Source of the DNA: Lacticaseibacillus yichunensis
GTDB lineage: Bacteria; Bacillota; Bacilli; Lactobacillales; Lactobacillaceae
Assembly: GCF_003946405.1 (NCBI RefSeq)
Contig: NZ_RHOG01000007.1
Coordinates: forward strand, 28,074-92,073
Length of the DNA stretch: 64,000 nt
Direction: 5' to 3'
This document shows positions 7,638 through 15,637 of this stretch, in pieces. The translations under genes were made by a program, and so were the position numbers. The notes below the pieces were generated by a model, which had not been told where the DNA came from, did no database searches, and saw only the letters and a list, made by a program, of their open reading frames with translations. Positions within the stretch are counted from its first letter, which is position 1. Each line of letters opens with the position of its first letter.

Positions 7638-8654
7638 TTATGTCCTGGTCAACAAGGCGATCAGATCTTCCTTTGGCACACCGGTAAAGAAGGCGTTTGT
7701 ATCGACATCCTTGAGCGCTTCAGTGAGGTGCGCTGTGTCGTAAACGGTGCCGATCAAGGCCTGGGCCAGCTCATCCGCATTTTTCGCGCCAAAGAAATCG
7801 CCGAAGAAATGGAGATCAGTGATCTTGCCTTCGTTGGTGGTCAGGCGCGCGTCGATGGTGCCCATGTCAAAGTGCTGGCGCTTCTGCTGGGTGTAGGCAG
7901 GGGACTGGCCATAGACCCAATCCCAATTGCTGTAGACCTCGTTGTAGATCTGATCGACCGCGGCCTGGTCTTCCGGCGTGATCTGAACTTCGCGGTCCTT
8001 GATCGCGTCCAGCGAGTCCACGTCAAACAGGCGCTTCAGGAGGATGTCGCGGAATTCCGGCACGGTGAGATCCTGGTACTGTGGATCCAGGTATGGACGC
8101 AGGTTGGTCACGCGGCTGCGCACGCTTTGAATGCCCTTGCTGGCGATCTTGTCGGCTGGCACGTTAAGCACCTTGGGCACAACGCTCATGTCGACATCAA
8201 GCATCAGGGTGCCATGGGAAAAAGTCTTCCCGTTTCGCGTATACATCGCGTTGCCGGAAAACTTTTTGCCATCGACCAAAATATCGTTGCGGCCGGAGAC
8301 TTCTGCCGTGGTGGCGCCCATGCTGTGGAGCGCATCGACGATCGGCTGCGTGAAGCTCTTGAAATCGCCGAAATCACTGGCGTTTGCATCGACCACAAAG
8401 GAAAAGCAGAGGTTGCCAAGGTCATGATAGACCGCGCCACCGCCGGAAAGCCGGCGGGTCACAACAATATCATGCGCGTCGATGTAGTCTTGATTGAGTT
8501 CCTCTGCGGTATTTTGGTTGCGGCCGACAATGACACTAGGGCCTTCATAGTAAAAAAGAAGCAGCGGGGCATCAAACGAGCGATTGTTCATCAGGTACTG
8601 CTCAGTAGCCAAGTTCATCCGAATATCATGGGATTTCATCACGACATAGTACAT
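7638..8654 (-). CDS. lplA: Lipoate-protein ligase A
   Basis: Cytosolic enzyme that activates lipoate with ATP and attaches it to lipoyl domains such as E2 subunits or GcvH, allowing growth on scavenged lipoate. The 338 residues match full-length LplA with both catalytic and accessory C-terminal domains. Motifs include YYEGPSVIVGRNQN, the RRLSGGGAVYHDLGN lipoate-binding loop and KKFSGNAMY with the conserved Lys. The start has AGGAGG seven bases upstream. The neighbouring genes offer no lipoylated partner. The gene is flanked by its own terminator and a family A repeat array. Confidence 0.93.
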   Translation of the reverse strand: MYYVVMKSHDIRMNLATEQYLMNNRSFDAPLLLFYYEGPSVIVGRNQNTAEELNQDYIDAHDIVVTRRLSGGGAVYHDLGNLCFSFVVDANASDFGDFKSFTQPIVDALHSMGATTAEVSGRNDILVDGKKFSGNAMYTRNGKTFSHGTLMLDVDMSVVPKVLNVPADKIASKGIQSVRSRVTNLRPYLDPQYQDLTVPEFRDILLKRLFDVDSLDAIKDREVQITPEDQAAVDQIYNEVYSNWDWVYGQSPAYTQQKRQHFDMGTIDARLTTNEGKITDLHFFGDFFGAKNADELAQALIGTVYDTAHLTEALKDVDTNAFFTGVPKEDLIALLTRT

Positions 8655-8711
8655 GGTTTTTGCCTCCTAGGTGAGATGGGAACAATTTTATTGTAAGCGT
8701 TTCATACGGGT

Positions 8712-9160
8712 TTGGCTAGTCTGGAGGAGCCGCAATTCCGCCCACCATGGCGTGGCCCGCCGCACCCTTTTTGAGTTGGGCTCTGGGCCGCATGGTGGAA
8801 GTATCTAGGCGACTCATGCACTCGATGGCAAAGTGCGCCATCAAGCACATAAGCCGACCTAGCTATTCCACCATAAACGCGGCCCGTCGCACCCTTTTAT
8901 AGTTAGGCTCCGCCGAGCAGGGGTGGGACATGTAGTCGGCCTTGTCACTCGGTGGCAAGGTGCGCCACCAAGCGCCCAGGCCGAACTACCTGCCTACCCC
9001 TAAACGCTCGGCTTCGCACCCTTTTATAGTTGGGCTCCGCCGAGCAGGTCTGAGGCGTCTAGCAGTCTTGGGCGCTTGAGGCGAAGCGCGCCTCAAGCGC
9101 CCAAGCCAAGCTAGTCGCTCAGACCTAAACGCTCGGCTCCGCACCCTCGCACCCTTTTAT
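8712..9160. repeat. Family A palindromic array, three units plus orphan half unit
   Basis: This fills the divergent gap between lplA and pepO. Units lie at 8785-8885, 8912-9012 and 9039-9137 (101, 101 and 99 bp) with an exact 127-bp period. Outer arms are GGGCCGC/GCGGCCC, GCCGAGC/GCTCGGC and GCCGAGC/GCTCGGC. Inner arms are GATGGC/GCCATC, GGTGGC/GCCACC and GAGGC/GCCTC. Linkers contain CGCACCCTTTTATAGTTGGG. The second and third units share the outer arm but differ inside. An orphan half unit (8712-8770) opens the array. The pepO promoter region begins directly after it. Confidence 0.88.
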
Positions 9161-9244
9161 AACGACACTATGAATAAGAACGCGTTTGGATTAGAATAAT
9201 AGGGTAGTTAAATTCCGGTGAGAACCGGCAGGAGGAGTGATCAT

Positions 9245-11149
9245 ATGGCGGACACAACACCGCGCGTACAAGATGACCTTTATGAAGCCGTGAACGGCGA
9301 ATGGGCGAAGACAGCCGAGATACCGGCAGACAAGCCGTCGACAGGGGGGTTCCAGGACCTGGCAGACGAAGTGGAAAAGAAATTGCTGGCGGATTTTGAC
9401 ACCGTCGCCGCTGATAGCAGCAAGGCCCCAGATGCCTTTTTTGCCCAGGCCGTAACTCTGTATCAGATCGCCAAGGACTATGACAAGCGCGATGCGGAAG
9501 GGATTCAGCCCGCATTGGACCGCTTGGCTGAATTGCAGGCCGTGACCGATTTTGCCAGCTTCAACGACAAAGCGGCACAGCTTGAAGCGGATCTATTCCC
9601 GCTGCCATTCAACACTGGCGTTGACCCGGATATGAAGAACACCAAGATCAACCGCGTTGAATTGGTCGGCCCGGGCACCATTTTGCCTGACACGACTTAC
9701 TATGCGGCAGATAACGAGCAGGGCAAAAAGCTGCTGGCCGTTTGGCGCGACATGGCGGAAAAAGTCATCGCGCTGACCGATCTCGATGAGGCCGAGCAAA
9801 AGGCGACCATCGAAGACGCCTTGGCGTTTGATGCGGCAATCGCGACGCACGTCAAGAGTTCTGAAGAATGGGCCGACTATCCAAAGGGCTACAACCCGCA
9901 GTCCCTGGAAGAAGTCGATGCGCAGTTTGGTGACTTCGACTTTGCGGGCTATGCCAAGGCCGCGTTCCCGGTGGTGCCAGACACGATCATCGTGGGCGAT
10001 CCGCGTTTCTTGAAGGAATTCACCCAGTTGTTTGATGCCGCGCATTTCACGCAGTACAAGCACTGGGCTTACATCAATGAGCTGTTGTCGCTGACCGGCT
10101 ACCTCAGTGAGGACCTGCGTCAACTCGGCGGGACATTTGGCCGCACGCTTTCCGGCTTGCCAGAAGCCCCAAGCCAGGTCAAGGCTGCGTATCGCTTGGC
10201 CAACCGCTTCTATTCCGAACCGATCGGCATCTATTACGGCCGGACCTATTTTGGCGAAGCCGCAAAAGCCGATGTCACCAAGCTGGTCAAAGAGATGATT
10301 GCGACGTACAAGCGCCGTCTGAGCAATTCCAGCTGGCTGTCGCAATCGACCAAGGAAAAGGCCGTGGTGAAGCTCGACACGATGGTCCTCAAGATGGGCT
10401 ATCCAGACAAGGCCAATGAAGTCTACGACCGCCTGCATGTTGATGCGGACGCAAACTTGCTGACCAACGTGATCGCGTTGAGCCAAGCGCGCCACGCCTT
10501 CAATGTCGAACAACTCACGAAGCCAGTTGATCGCAACACCTGGAACATGCCCGGTCATTTGGTGAACGCGTCCTATGACCCGTCCCGCAATGACATCACG
10601 TTCCCGGCGGCGATCTTGCAGGCGCCGTTCTATTCACTCGAGCAATCCGCAAGCCAGAACCTCGGCGGCATCGGCGCGGTCATCGCGCATGAGATCTCAC
10701 ATGGCTTTGACAACAACGGCGCGCAGTTTGACGAGTTCGGCAACATGGTCAACTGGTGGCAGCCGGCCGATTATGACCACTTCAAGGAACTGACCCAGCA
10801 AATGATCGATGAGTTTGAGGGTCAAGAAACGGAAGCGGGCAAGGTCAACGGCAAGCTCGTTGTGTCCGAAAATATTGCGGATGCTGGTGGCCTCGCTGCG
10901 GCGCTTGAAACGGCGCAAAATCTGCCAGACACCGATCTGCATGCCTTCTTCCTCAACTGGGGGGAGATCTGGCGGCAAAAGGCGCGCATTCCGTACCAGC
11001 AGCTCTTGCTGTCGGTCGACGTGCACGCCCCGGCCAAATTGCGGGCCAACATTCAGCCGCGTAACTTGGATGAATGGTACACCACGTTTGACGTCAAGCC
11101 AGGCGACGGCATGTACATCGCCCCGGAAAAACGCGTCCACATCTGGTAA
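9245..11149 (+). CDS. pepO: M13-family metalloendopeptidase PepO
   Basis: Zinc oligopeptidase of the neprilysin (M13) family that degrades peptides in the cytosol of lactic acid bacteria. The start ATG 9245 follows GGAGGAG (9230-9236), giving 634 residues, the usual length, without a signal peptide. The catalytic HEISH motif (VIAHEISHGFDNNGAQF) is near residue 480. The third zinc ligand is in ENIADAGGLAAAL, and the family C-terminal RVHIW ends the protein. It is monocistronic, between the family A array and a strong terminator. TTGGAT, 17 bases, TAAATT in 9188-9218 may be its promoter. Confidence 0.95.
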   Translation: MADTTPRVQDDLYEAVNGEWAKTAEIPADKPSTGGFQDLADEVEKKLLADFDTVAADSSKAPDAFFAQAVTLYQIAKDYDKRDAEGIQPALDRLAELQAVTDFASFNDKAAQLEADLFPLPFNTGVDPDMKNTKINRVELVGPGTILPDTTYYAADNEQGKKLLAVWRDMAEKVIALTDLDEAEQKATIEDALAFDAAIATHVKSSEEWADYPKGYNPQSLEEVDAQFGDFDFAGYAKAAFPVVPDTIIVGDPRFLKEFTQLFDAAHFTQYKHWAYINELLSLTGYLSEDLRQLGGTFGRTLSGLPEAPSQVKAAYRLANRFYSEPIGIYYGRTYFGEAAKADVTKLVKEMIATYKRRLSNSSWLSQSTKEKAVVKLDTMVLKMGYPDKANEVYDRLHVDADANLLTNVIALSQARHAFNVEQLTKPVDRNTWNMPGHLVNASYDPSRNDITFPAAILQAPFYSLEQSASQNLGGIGAVIAHEISHGFDNNGAQFDEFGNMVNWWQPADYDHFKELTQQMIDEFEGQETEAGKVNGKLVVSENIADAGGLAAALETAQNLPDTDLHAFFLNWGEIWRQKARIPYQQLLLSVDVHAPAKLRANIQPRNLDEWYTTFDVKPGDGMYIAPEKRVHIW

Positions 11150-11171
11150 TTGAATCTGGTCATTGCGTGAA

Positions 11172-11208
11172 GAAGCCTGACTCGGGCAACCTGAGTCAGG
11201 CTTCTTTT
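11172..11208 (+). terminator. Terminator of pepO
   Basis: 12-bp perfect stem GAAGCCTGACTC/GAGTCAGGCTTC, followed by TTTT. Confidence 0.92.
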
Positions 11209-11212
11209 GCGC

Positions 11213-11268
11213 AAAAAAGGGGACCGCCGTAGCAAGCCACATCTCTGTGTGTGTTGCGCGTCGGTCCC
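11213..11268 (-). terminator. Terminator of nrdF
   Basis: On the minus strand the stem GGGACCG/CGGTCCC is followed by six T residues (A run at 11213-11218). Confidence 0.75.
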
Positions 11269-11291
11269 ACTATTTTTAGATCCGGAGATCC

Positions 11292-12248
11292 TTAATCAAA
11301 CTTGTAATCGTCGTCGCTCATCGCTTCGACCTCGCCCAAGCGATAGCCGTTGCCGACCTGCGAGAAGAAATCGTGGTTGGCAGTCGACGTCGAGATCCCG
11401 TTCATCACGATTGGATTCACATCCGCCGCGGTGTCTGGGAAAAGTGGGTCCTGGCCGAGGTTCATCAGCGCCTTATTCGCATTGTAGCGCAGGAACGTCA
11501 ACACTTCCTCCGTCCAATCCGTCTTGGCGTACAGGTCATTGGTGTAGCCTTCCTCGTTGCTATAAAGATCGTAGACCAGATCGTACATCCAGTCCTTGAG
11601 CTTGTCCTGCTCGTCTTGCGGCAGTTCGTTGAACCCGAGTTGGAACTTATAGCCGATATACGTTCCATGAACGCTTTCATCGCGAATGATCAATTTGATG
11701 ATCTCAGCGACGTTGGTCAATTTGTTGTTGCCGAGGTAATAAAGTGGGGTGAAGAACCCAGAGTAAAACAGGAACGTCTCAAGAAAGACGGACGCGATCT
11801 TTTTTTCCAGCGGGCTGCCGGTCTGATAAATATCGTTGATGCGGTTGGCCTTGTATTGCAGATGCTCGTTGGAGTTGGTCCAGTCAAAGATCTCATCGAT
11901 CTCGCTGGGCGTGTTCAGCGTGGAAAAAATGGTGGAGTATGACTTCGCGTGGACGCTTTCCATGAACTGAATGTTGTTGAGCACCGCGCGTTCCTGTTGG
12001 GTGCGGATGTTGTCCATCAAGCTGCGCATCCCGTCTTGGCTCTGCAGGGTGTCCAGCAGGGTGAGGCCGCCGAAGACATGGCCGACCACCCACTGTTCGT
12101 CCTTGGTCAGGCTGCGCCAGTCATCCAAGTCGTTGGAAACGGGAATTCGCGTATCCAGCCAAAATTGTTCCGTCAATTTTTCCCAGGTTGCCTTGTCGAT
12201 CTGGTCTTCGATCGCGTTCCAGTTGATCGCGATATAATTCTCTGCCAT
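11292..12248 (-). CDS. nrdF: Class Ib ribonucleoside-diphosphate reductase, beta subunit
   Basis: Carries the metal/tyrosyl-radical cofactor that drives deoxyribonucleotide formation with NrdE. It starts at ATG 12248, behind AAAGGAG, giving 318 residues. The ferritin-like diiron/dimanganese ligands are visible as TLQSQD, QERAVLNNIQFMESVHAKSY and the later IIRDESVHGTYIGY. The radical Tyr lies in the helix with VHAKSYS. Two hairpins (12273-12302 and 12351-12461) separate it from nrdE, so the subunits may be expressed at different levels. No nrdI flavodoxin gene is in this operon. Confidence 0.95.
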   Translation of the reverse strand: MAENYIAINWNAIEDQIDKATWEKLTEQFWLDTRIPVSNDLDDWRSLTKDEQWVVGHVFGGLTLLDTLQSQDGMRSLMDNIRTQQERAVLNNIQFMESVHAKSYSTIFSTLNTPSEIDEIFDWTNSNEHLQYKANRINDIYQTGSPLEKKIASVFLETFLFYSGFFTPLYYLGNNKLTNVAEIIKLIIRDESVHGTYIGYKFQLGFNELPQDEQDKLKDWMYDLVYDLYSNEEGYTNDLYAKTDWTEEVLTFLRYNANKALMNLGQDPLFPDTAADVNPIVMNGISTSTANHDFFSQVGNGYRLGEVEAMSDDDYKFD

Positions 12249-12272
12249 GTTCGGACTCCTTTTTCTATGTAT

Positions 12273-12302
12273 GGCGCCGCCTTGCAAATGAGAGGTGGCG
12301 CC
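12273..12302. other. Hairpin immediately upstream of nrdF
   Basis: GGCGCCGCC (12273-12281) pairs with GGTGGCGCC (12294-12302), one G-T pair, 12-base loop. It lies just upstream of the nrdF ribosome binding site in the nrdE-nrdF spacer. It may stabilise the nrdF message or modulate translation. Confidence 0.6.
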
Positions 12303-12350
12303 GCGGCTAGTCGCAGTTTCAATCTAGCTCACCAATGTGACTGCAGTGTC

Positions 12351-12461
12351 GTGGGCCAAATGTCAGGGTCCGAGCCGCTCAGGTCGTATCACCTGGTCCA
12401 AAAGGCGGACCTGGCGCTTGGCACCCTTACCTGTCGGACCCAAAAACGACATTTGGCCCAC
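12351..12461. repeat. Family B palindromic element, copy 1
   Basis: Perfect 14-bp terminal arms GTGGGCCAAATGTC/GACATTTGGCCCAC (12351-12364, 12448-12461) enclose a second pair GGGTCCGA/TCGGACCC (12366-12373, 12434-12441). It shares with copy 2 (21608-21674) the arm sequence and the 14-mer AAGCGCCAGGTCCG (minus strand here, 12419-12406). It sits 9 bp beyond the nrdE stop. There is no T run after the stem, so it is not a simple terminator. Confidence 0.8.
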
Positions 12462-12469
12462 TTCTGCTT

Positions 12470-14659
12470 TTAGATCGAGCAGGATTCGCAAGCGTTTGAG
12501 CCGATCTCCTCTTGGTCATCCGTGTACGTGCGGATGTAGTAGATCGACTTGATGCCCTTGTGATGCGCATAGTTGCGCAAAATGTTGAGATCGCGCGTGG
12601 TCATCTTGGTGGTCCGCCCGTCTTTCCACGGGTACAGGCCAGCCGGAATGGTCGAACGCATGAAGAAGGTGAGGGACATGCTTTGGTCAACATGCTGCTG
12701 CGCGGCCGCATAGACGTCGATCTCTTTGCGCATGTCGATGTCATAGGCGCTTTGGTAATATTTCATATTATCATTGGCGAGACCCGGCGCCGGATAGTAG
12801 ATCGTGCCGATCTTCTTTTCCTGGCGATCTTCGATGCGGTTGACGATCGGCTGAAGCGACGCAGAGGTGTCGTTGATGTAGCTGATCGAGCCGTTCGGGG
12901 CAACGGCCAGCCGGTTTTGATGATACAGGCCAGTCGCCATCACATCATCGCGAAGCGCCGCCCAGTCTGCCTGCGTCGGAATGTGGATGTCTTTGAACAG
13001 CCCTTGGACCTTGGCTGTTTTTGGTGCCCACGCCTCATCGATATATTTATCAAAATAGGAGCCGTCCGCATATTTGCTGGCTTCAAAATTATGAAAGACT
13101 TGGCCGCGTTCCTGGGCGATCTTGTTGGAGGCCTTCAAGGTGTAGTAATTCAATAGAAGGAAATAAATATTCGTGAAGTCCAGCGCTTCTTCATCCCCAT
13201 AATACATGTGGTTCAGCGCAAAATAGGTATGCAACCCCATGGCCCCAAGTCCGATGGAATGGGCGAGCTCATTGCCATGCTGGACGGACGGCACGACATC
13301 GATGTTGGAGTGATCGGTGACATAGGTGAGGGCGCGGACCATCGCCTCGACGCTTTGGCCGAAGTCTGGGCTGGTCATCAGGTTCGGAATGTTGGTGGAC
13401 CCCAGGTTGCAGGAAACGTCGCTGCCTAAGACATCGTATTCCTGCTTGTTGTTGATGGCAGACGGCACCTGGACCTGCATGATCTCCGAGCACAGATTGC
13501 TCATGATGATCTTGCCGGCGATCGGGCTGGCATTGTTGGCCGTGTCGATGTTCACGACGTAAGGATAGCCGGATTCCTGCTGGAGCTTTGAGATCTCGTT
13601 TTCCAGGTCGCGCGCGCGAATCTTGGTCTTCTTGATCGCGGGATTGGCGACCATGTTGTCGTATTCCTTCGTGATGTCGACATACGAGAACGGCTCGCCG
13701 TATTCCCGCTCAACGCTTTGCGGGGAAAATAGATACATGTCGGCGTCTGCCTTGATCAACTCATAGAACTTGTCTGGGACGATCACCCCGAGGCTCAAGG
13801 TCTTCACCCGGTATTTTTCGTCGGCGTTTTCCTTTTTCGCCCCTAGGAAGCTGATGATGTCTGGGTGGAACACGTTCAGGTAAACGACGCCGGCACCTTG
13901 GCGTTGGCCGAGCTGGTTGGAATAGGAAAAACTGTCTTCCAGCAGCTTCATCACAGGCAACACGCCACTGGCGGCGCCGTCGATGCCCTTGATTGGGGCG
14001 CCGGCTTCACGCAGGTTGGACAAGGTGAGGCCAACGCCGCCGCCGATCCGGGACAATTCAAGGGCTGAGTTGATTGCCCGGCCGATCGAGTTCATGTCGT
14101 CGGTGATCTGAAGCAGAAAACAGGAGACCAGCTCCCCGCGGCGTGCGCGGCCCGCATTCAAGAAGGATGGGGTGGCAGCCTGGTAGCGCTGGTGAATCAT
14201 TTCATCGCCAAGTGCAAGGGCCAGGTCCTCGTTGCCATCCGCAAAATACAGCGCGTTGGCAAAAACGCGGTCGGTAAAGTCTTCCAGGTAATACGCATTG
14301 TCATCTGTTTTCAGCGCGTACTGGGCGTAAAACTTGTAGGCGGCCATGAAGGACTTGAAATGAAAATCCTGGGCATGCAAATGATCGTTGAGCTTATTCA
14401 TGAACGTCAGCGAATACTTGTCCAACATCGCCTTTTCATAGTAATCATGAGTGGTCAGATAATCCAGCCGGTCCTTGAGCGACGGGAACTGGACCGTGTT
14501 TGGCTGGACATTTTCCTTGAGAAAGGCGGCCAGCGCCTCTTTGTCCTTGTTCAACGGAATCTGGCCATTGACCGGGATGTTGATCTCGTTGTTCAGCGCG
14601 TAATAGGTGACATCCTCAGGCTTGAGGGTCTTGAGAGATGGTTTTGCAGATACTGTCAT
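12470..14659 (-). CDS. nrdE: Class Ib ribonucleoside-diphosphate reductase, alpha subunit
   Basis: Catalytic subunit reducing NDPs to dNDPs. The 729-residue length is standard for NrdE and there is no ATP-cone, as expected for class Ib. Visible motifs are FLNAGRARRGELVSCFLLQ with the active-site Cys, SRIGGGVGL, NLCSEIMQ with the second Cys, the NGSISYINDTSASLQP region and the C-terminal redox pair CESC used by NrdH. The gene lies between nrdH (upstream) and nrdF. The 41-bp spacing to nrdH implies co-transcription. Confidence 0.97.
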   Translation of the reverse strand: MTVSAKPSLKTLKPEDVTYYALNNEINIPVNGQIPLNKDKEALAAFLKENVQPNTVQFPSLKDRLDYLTTHDYYEKAMLDKYSLTFMNKLNDHLHAQDFHFKSFMAAYKFYAQYALKTDDNAYYLEDFTDRVFANALYFADGNEDLALALGDEMIHQRYQAATPSFLNAGRARRGELVSCFLLQITDDMNSIGRAINSALELSRIGGGVGLTLSNLREAGAPIKGIDGAASGVLPVMKLLEDSFSYSNQLGQRQGAGVVYLNVFHPDIISFLGAKKENADEKYRVKTLSLGVIVPDKFYELIKADADMYLFSPQSVEREYGEPFSYVDITKEYDNMVANPAIKKTKIRARDLENEISKLQQESGYPYVVNIDTANNASPIAGKIIMSNLCSEIMQVQVPSAINNKQEYDVLGSDVSCNLGSTNIPNLMTSPDFGQSVEAMVRALTYVTDHSNIDVVPSVQHGNELAHSIGLGAMGLHTYFALNHMYYGDEEALDFTNIYFLLLNYYTLKASNKIAQERGQVFHNFEASKYADGSYFDKYIDEAWAPKTAKVQGLFKDIHIPTQADWAALRDDVMATGLYHQNRLAVAPNGSISYINDTSASLQPIVNRIEDRQEKKIGTIYYPAPGLANDNMKYYQSAYDIDMRKEIDVYAAAQQHVDQSMSLTFFMRSTIPAGLYPWKDGRTTKMTTRDLNILRNYAHHKGIKSIYYIRTYTDDQEEIGSNACESCSI

Positions 14660-14701
14660 GCGTGCGCCTCCTTGAATTTGGGTCGAAAAAAGCCGGCTGT
14701 A

Positions 14702-14932
14702 TTAGCCAGCCAGCTGCTTCAGTGCCTCAGGACGGAACCCGTAAAACGAAGCGAGACCGTCCGCTTCAAGAACAGGCACAGCCTGGAATCCCTTGTCCTT
14801 CAGATAGGAGATGTATTGCGGCTCGTCGTTGATATTGTGTTCAGTGAAGGGGATGTTGTGCGTCCGCAGGTAGTTTTTGGTCATGCGGCACTGCGGGCAA
14901 CCGTTTTTCGTAAATAAGGTGATATTCTTCAT
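14702..14932 (-). CDS. nrdH: NrdH redoxin
   Basis: Glutaredoxin-like electron donor for NrdE/NrdF, reduced by thioredoxin reductase. It has 76 residues with the CPQC active site at residues 12-15 (FTKNGCPQCRMTKNYL) and the family motif GFQAVPVLEADG near residue 50. It is the first gene of nrdHEF. Upstream lies an extended -10 promoter and an attenuator-like inverted repeat. Confidence 0.95.
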   Translation of the reverse strand: MKNITLFTKNGCPQCRMTKNYLRTHNIPFTEHNINDEPQYISYLKDKGFQAVPVLEADGLASFYGFRPEALKQLAG

Positions 14933-14995
14933 GGCGATCAGTCCTTTGTTTTTCGTATGGCCTAAGCATACACACGATTTTGTGGGGTGTCAATC

Positions 14996-15050
14996 AAAAA
15001 GCACTACATCATGTAGTTACTTTGCGTAACCCCCACAACATAGTGCTTTT
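14996..15050 (-). promoter_or_regulatory. nrdHEF leader: attenuator-like inverted repeat with NrdR-like dyad
   Basis: AAAAGCACTA (14997-15006) pairs perfectly with TAGTGCTTTT (15041-15050). On the nrdH transcript the stem is followed by five U residues, so it looks like an intrinsic terminator in the leader. Inside are GTTAC/GTAAC and the dyad CACTACATCATGTAGT (15002-15017), which resembles, but does not exactly match, NrdR boxes. Function is inferred. Confidence 0.45.
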
Positions 15051-15068
15051 CCCGATTGCTGTACAATT

Positions 15069-15074
15069 AGTATA
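15069..15074 (-). promoter_or_regulatory. Extended -10 of nrdHEF promoter
   Basis: Minus strand TGGTATACT gives a TGn extended -10. The predicted start is near 15062, upstream of the leader repeat. No good -35 is seen. Confidence 0.45.
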
Positions 15075-15125
15075 CCAGAGCTTGTCCATCATTTTGTCCA
15101 ACATCGGCAAAAAGATCTTCAGAGT

Positions 15126-15155
15126 TTGGCACTGGCCGGCGCAAACGCCTATACT
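15126..15155 (+). promoter_or_regulatory. Promoter of the 15193 gene
   Basis: TTGGCA (15126-15131), 18 bases, TATACT (15150-15155), followed by AAAGGAG ahead of the ATG at 15193. Confidence 0.6.
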
Positions 15156-15192
15156 AATGGCGTAGCCGAAGCTGTAAAGGAGCTGAGAAAAA

Positions 15193-15519
15193 ATGGCACG
15201 CGATAAGAAAATGGACGACGCGGTGATCATTGATATGAACGATGGGCTGATCGGCAACGCAGCCAATCACGACATCAAGACCGATGATCTGGCGAAGCGA
15301 CTGGCAAAGGCAGCCACGCCGAGTCTGACTGGCCTGGATGAGCTGTTGAACGATGGCGGGGCCGCCCGCCGGGACTATCAGGCGATCGCCACTGGGTATC
15401 TGGTCGACCGCTACCAGCTGGAAGGCGAGGAACTGACCGCGGCGCGCGATGAGCTGGTGGTCGCCGCCGTCAAATATCTGGCGGCGCATCCCAAGCAATT
15501 TGATCAGTGGCAACGGTAG
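15193..15519 (+). CDS. Hypothetical acidic helical protein, 108 aa
   Basis: It has a clear promoter, ribosome binding site (AAAGGAGCTG) and ATG. The 108-residue product starts MARDKKMDDAVIIDMNDGLI, is rich in Asp, Ala and Leu, and has no signal peptide or membrane segment. Predicted helices cover most of the second half (YQAIATGYLVDRYQLEGEEL, VVAAVKYLAAHPKQFDQW). I do not recognise the family. It is single, between the divergent nrd operon and convergent cls, with a shared bidirectional terminator downstream. Confidence 0.7.
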   Translation: MARDKKMDDAVIIDMNDGLIGNAANHDIKTDDLAKRLAKAATPSLTGLDELLNDGGAARRDYQAIATGYLVDRYQLEGEELTAARDELVVAAVKYLAAHPKQFDQWQR

Positions 15520-15572
15520 CGGTGCGCCTTAGCTGCCCGGACCCGGGCAGTCGGCCGACGACAGAAGTTAAT

Positions 15573-15617
15573 GCAAAATGGCTCAGCTGACAACTCGTGT
15601 CGGCTGAGCCATTTTGC
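15573..15617. terminator. Bidirectional terminator between the 15193 gene and cls
   Basis: Perfect 15-bp stem GCAAAATGGCTCAGC/GCTGAGCCATTTTGC, with a further TGACA/TGTCG pairing toward the loop. It lies between convergent genes, and the A/T-rich lower stem serves both directions. Confidence 0.7.
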
Positions 15618-15637
15618 GTCTTGTTGCCAAGTTTCGC

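Noticed and set aside
8690..8703. cre site TGTAAGCGTTTCAT upstream of lplA
   Set aside because: The right half matches the consensus poorly (three mismatches).
15002..15017. Confident NrdR box
   Set aside because: The dyad is similar in spirit to NrdR boxes but differs at several positions. It is kept only as a low-confidence regulatory note.
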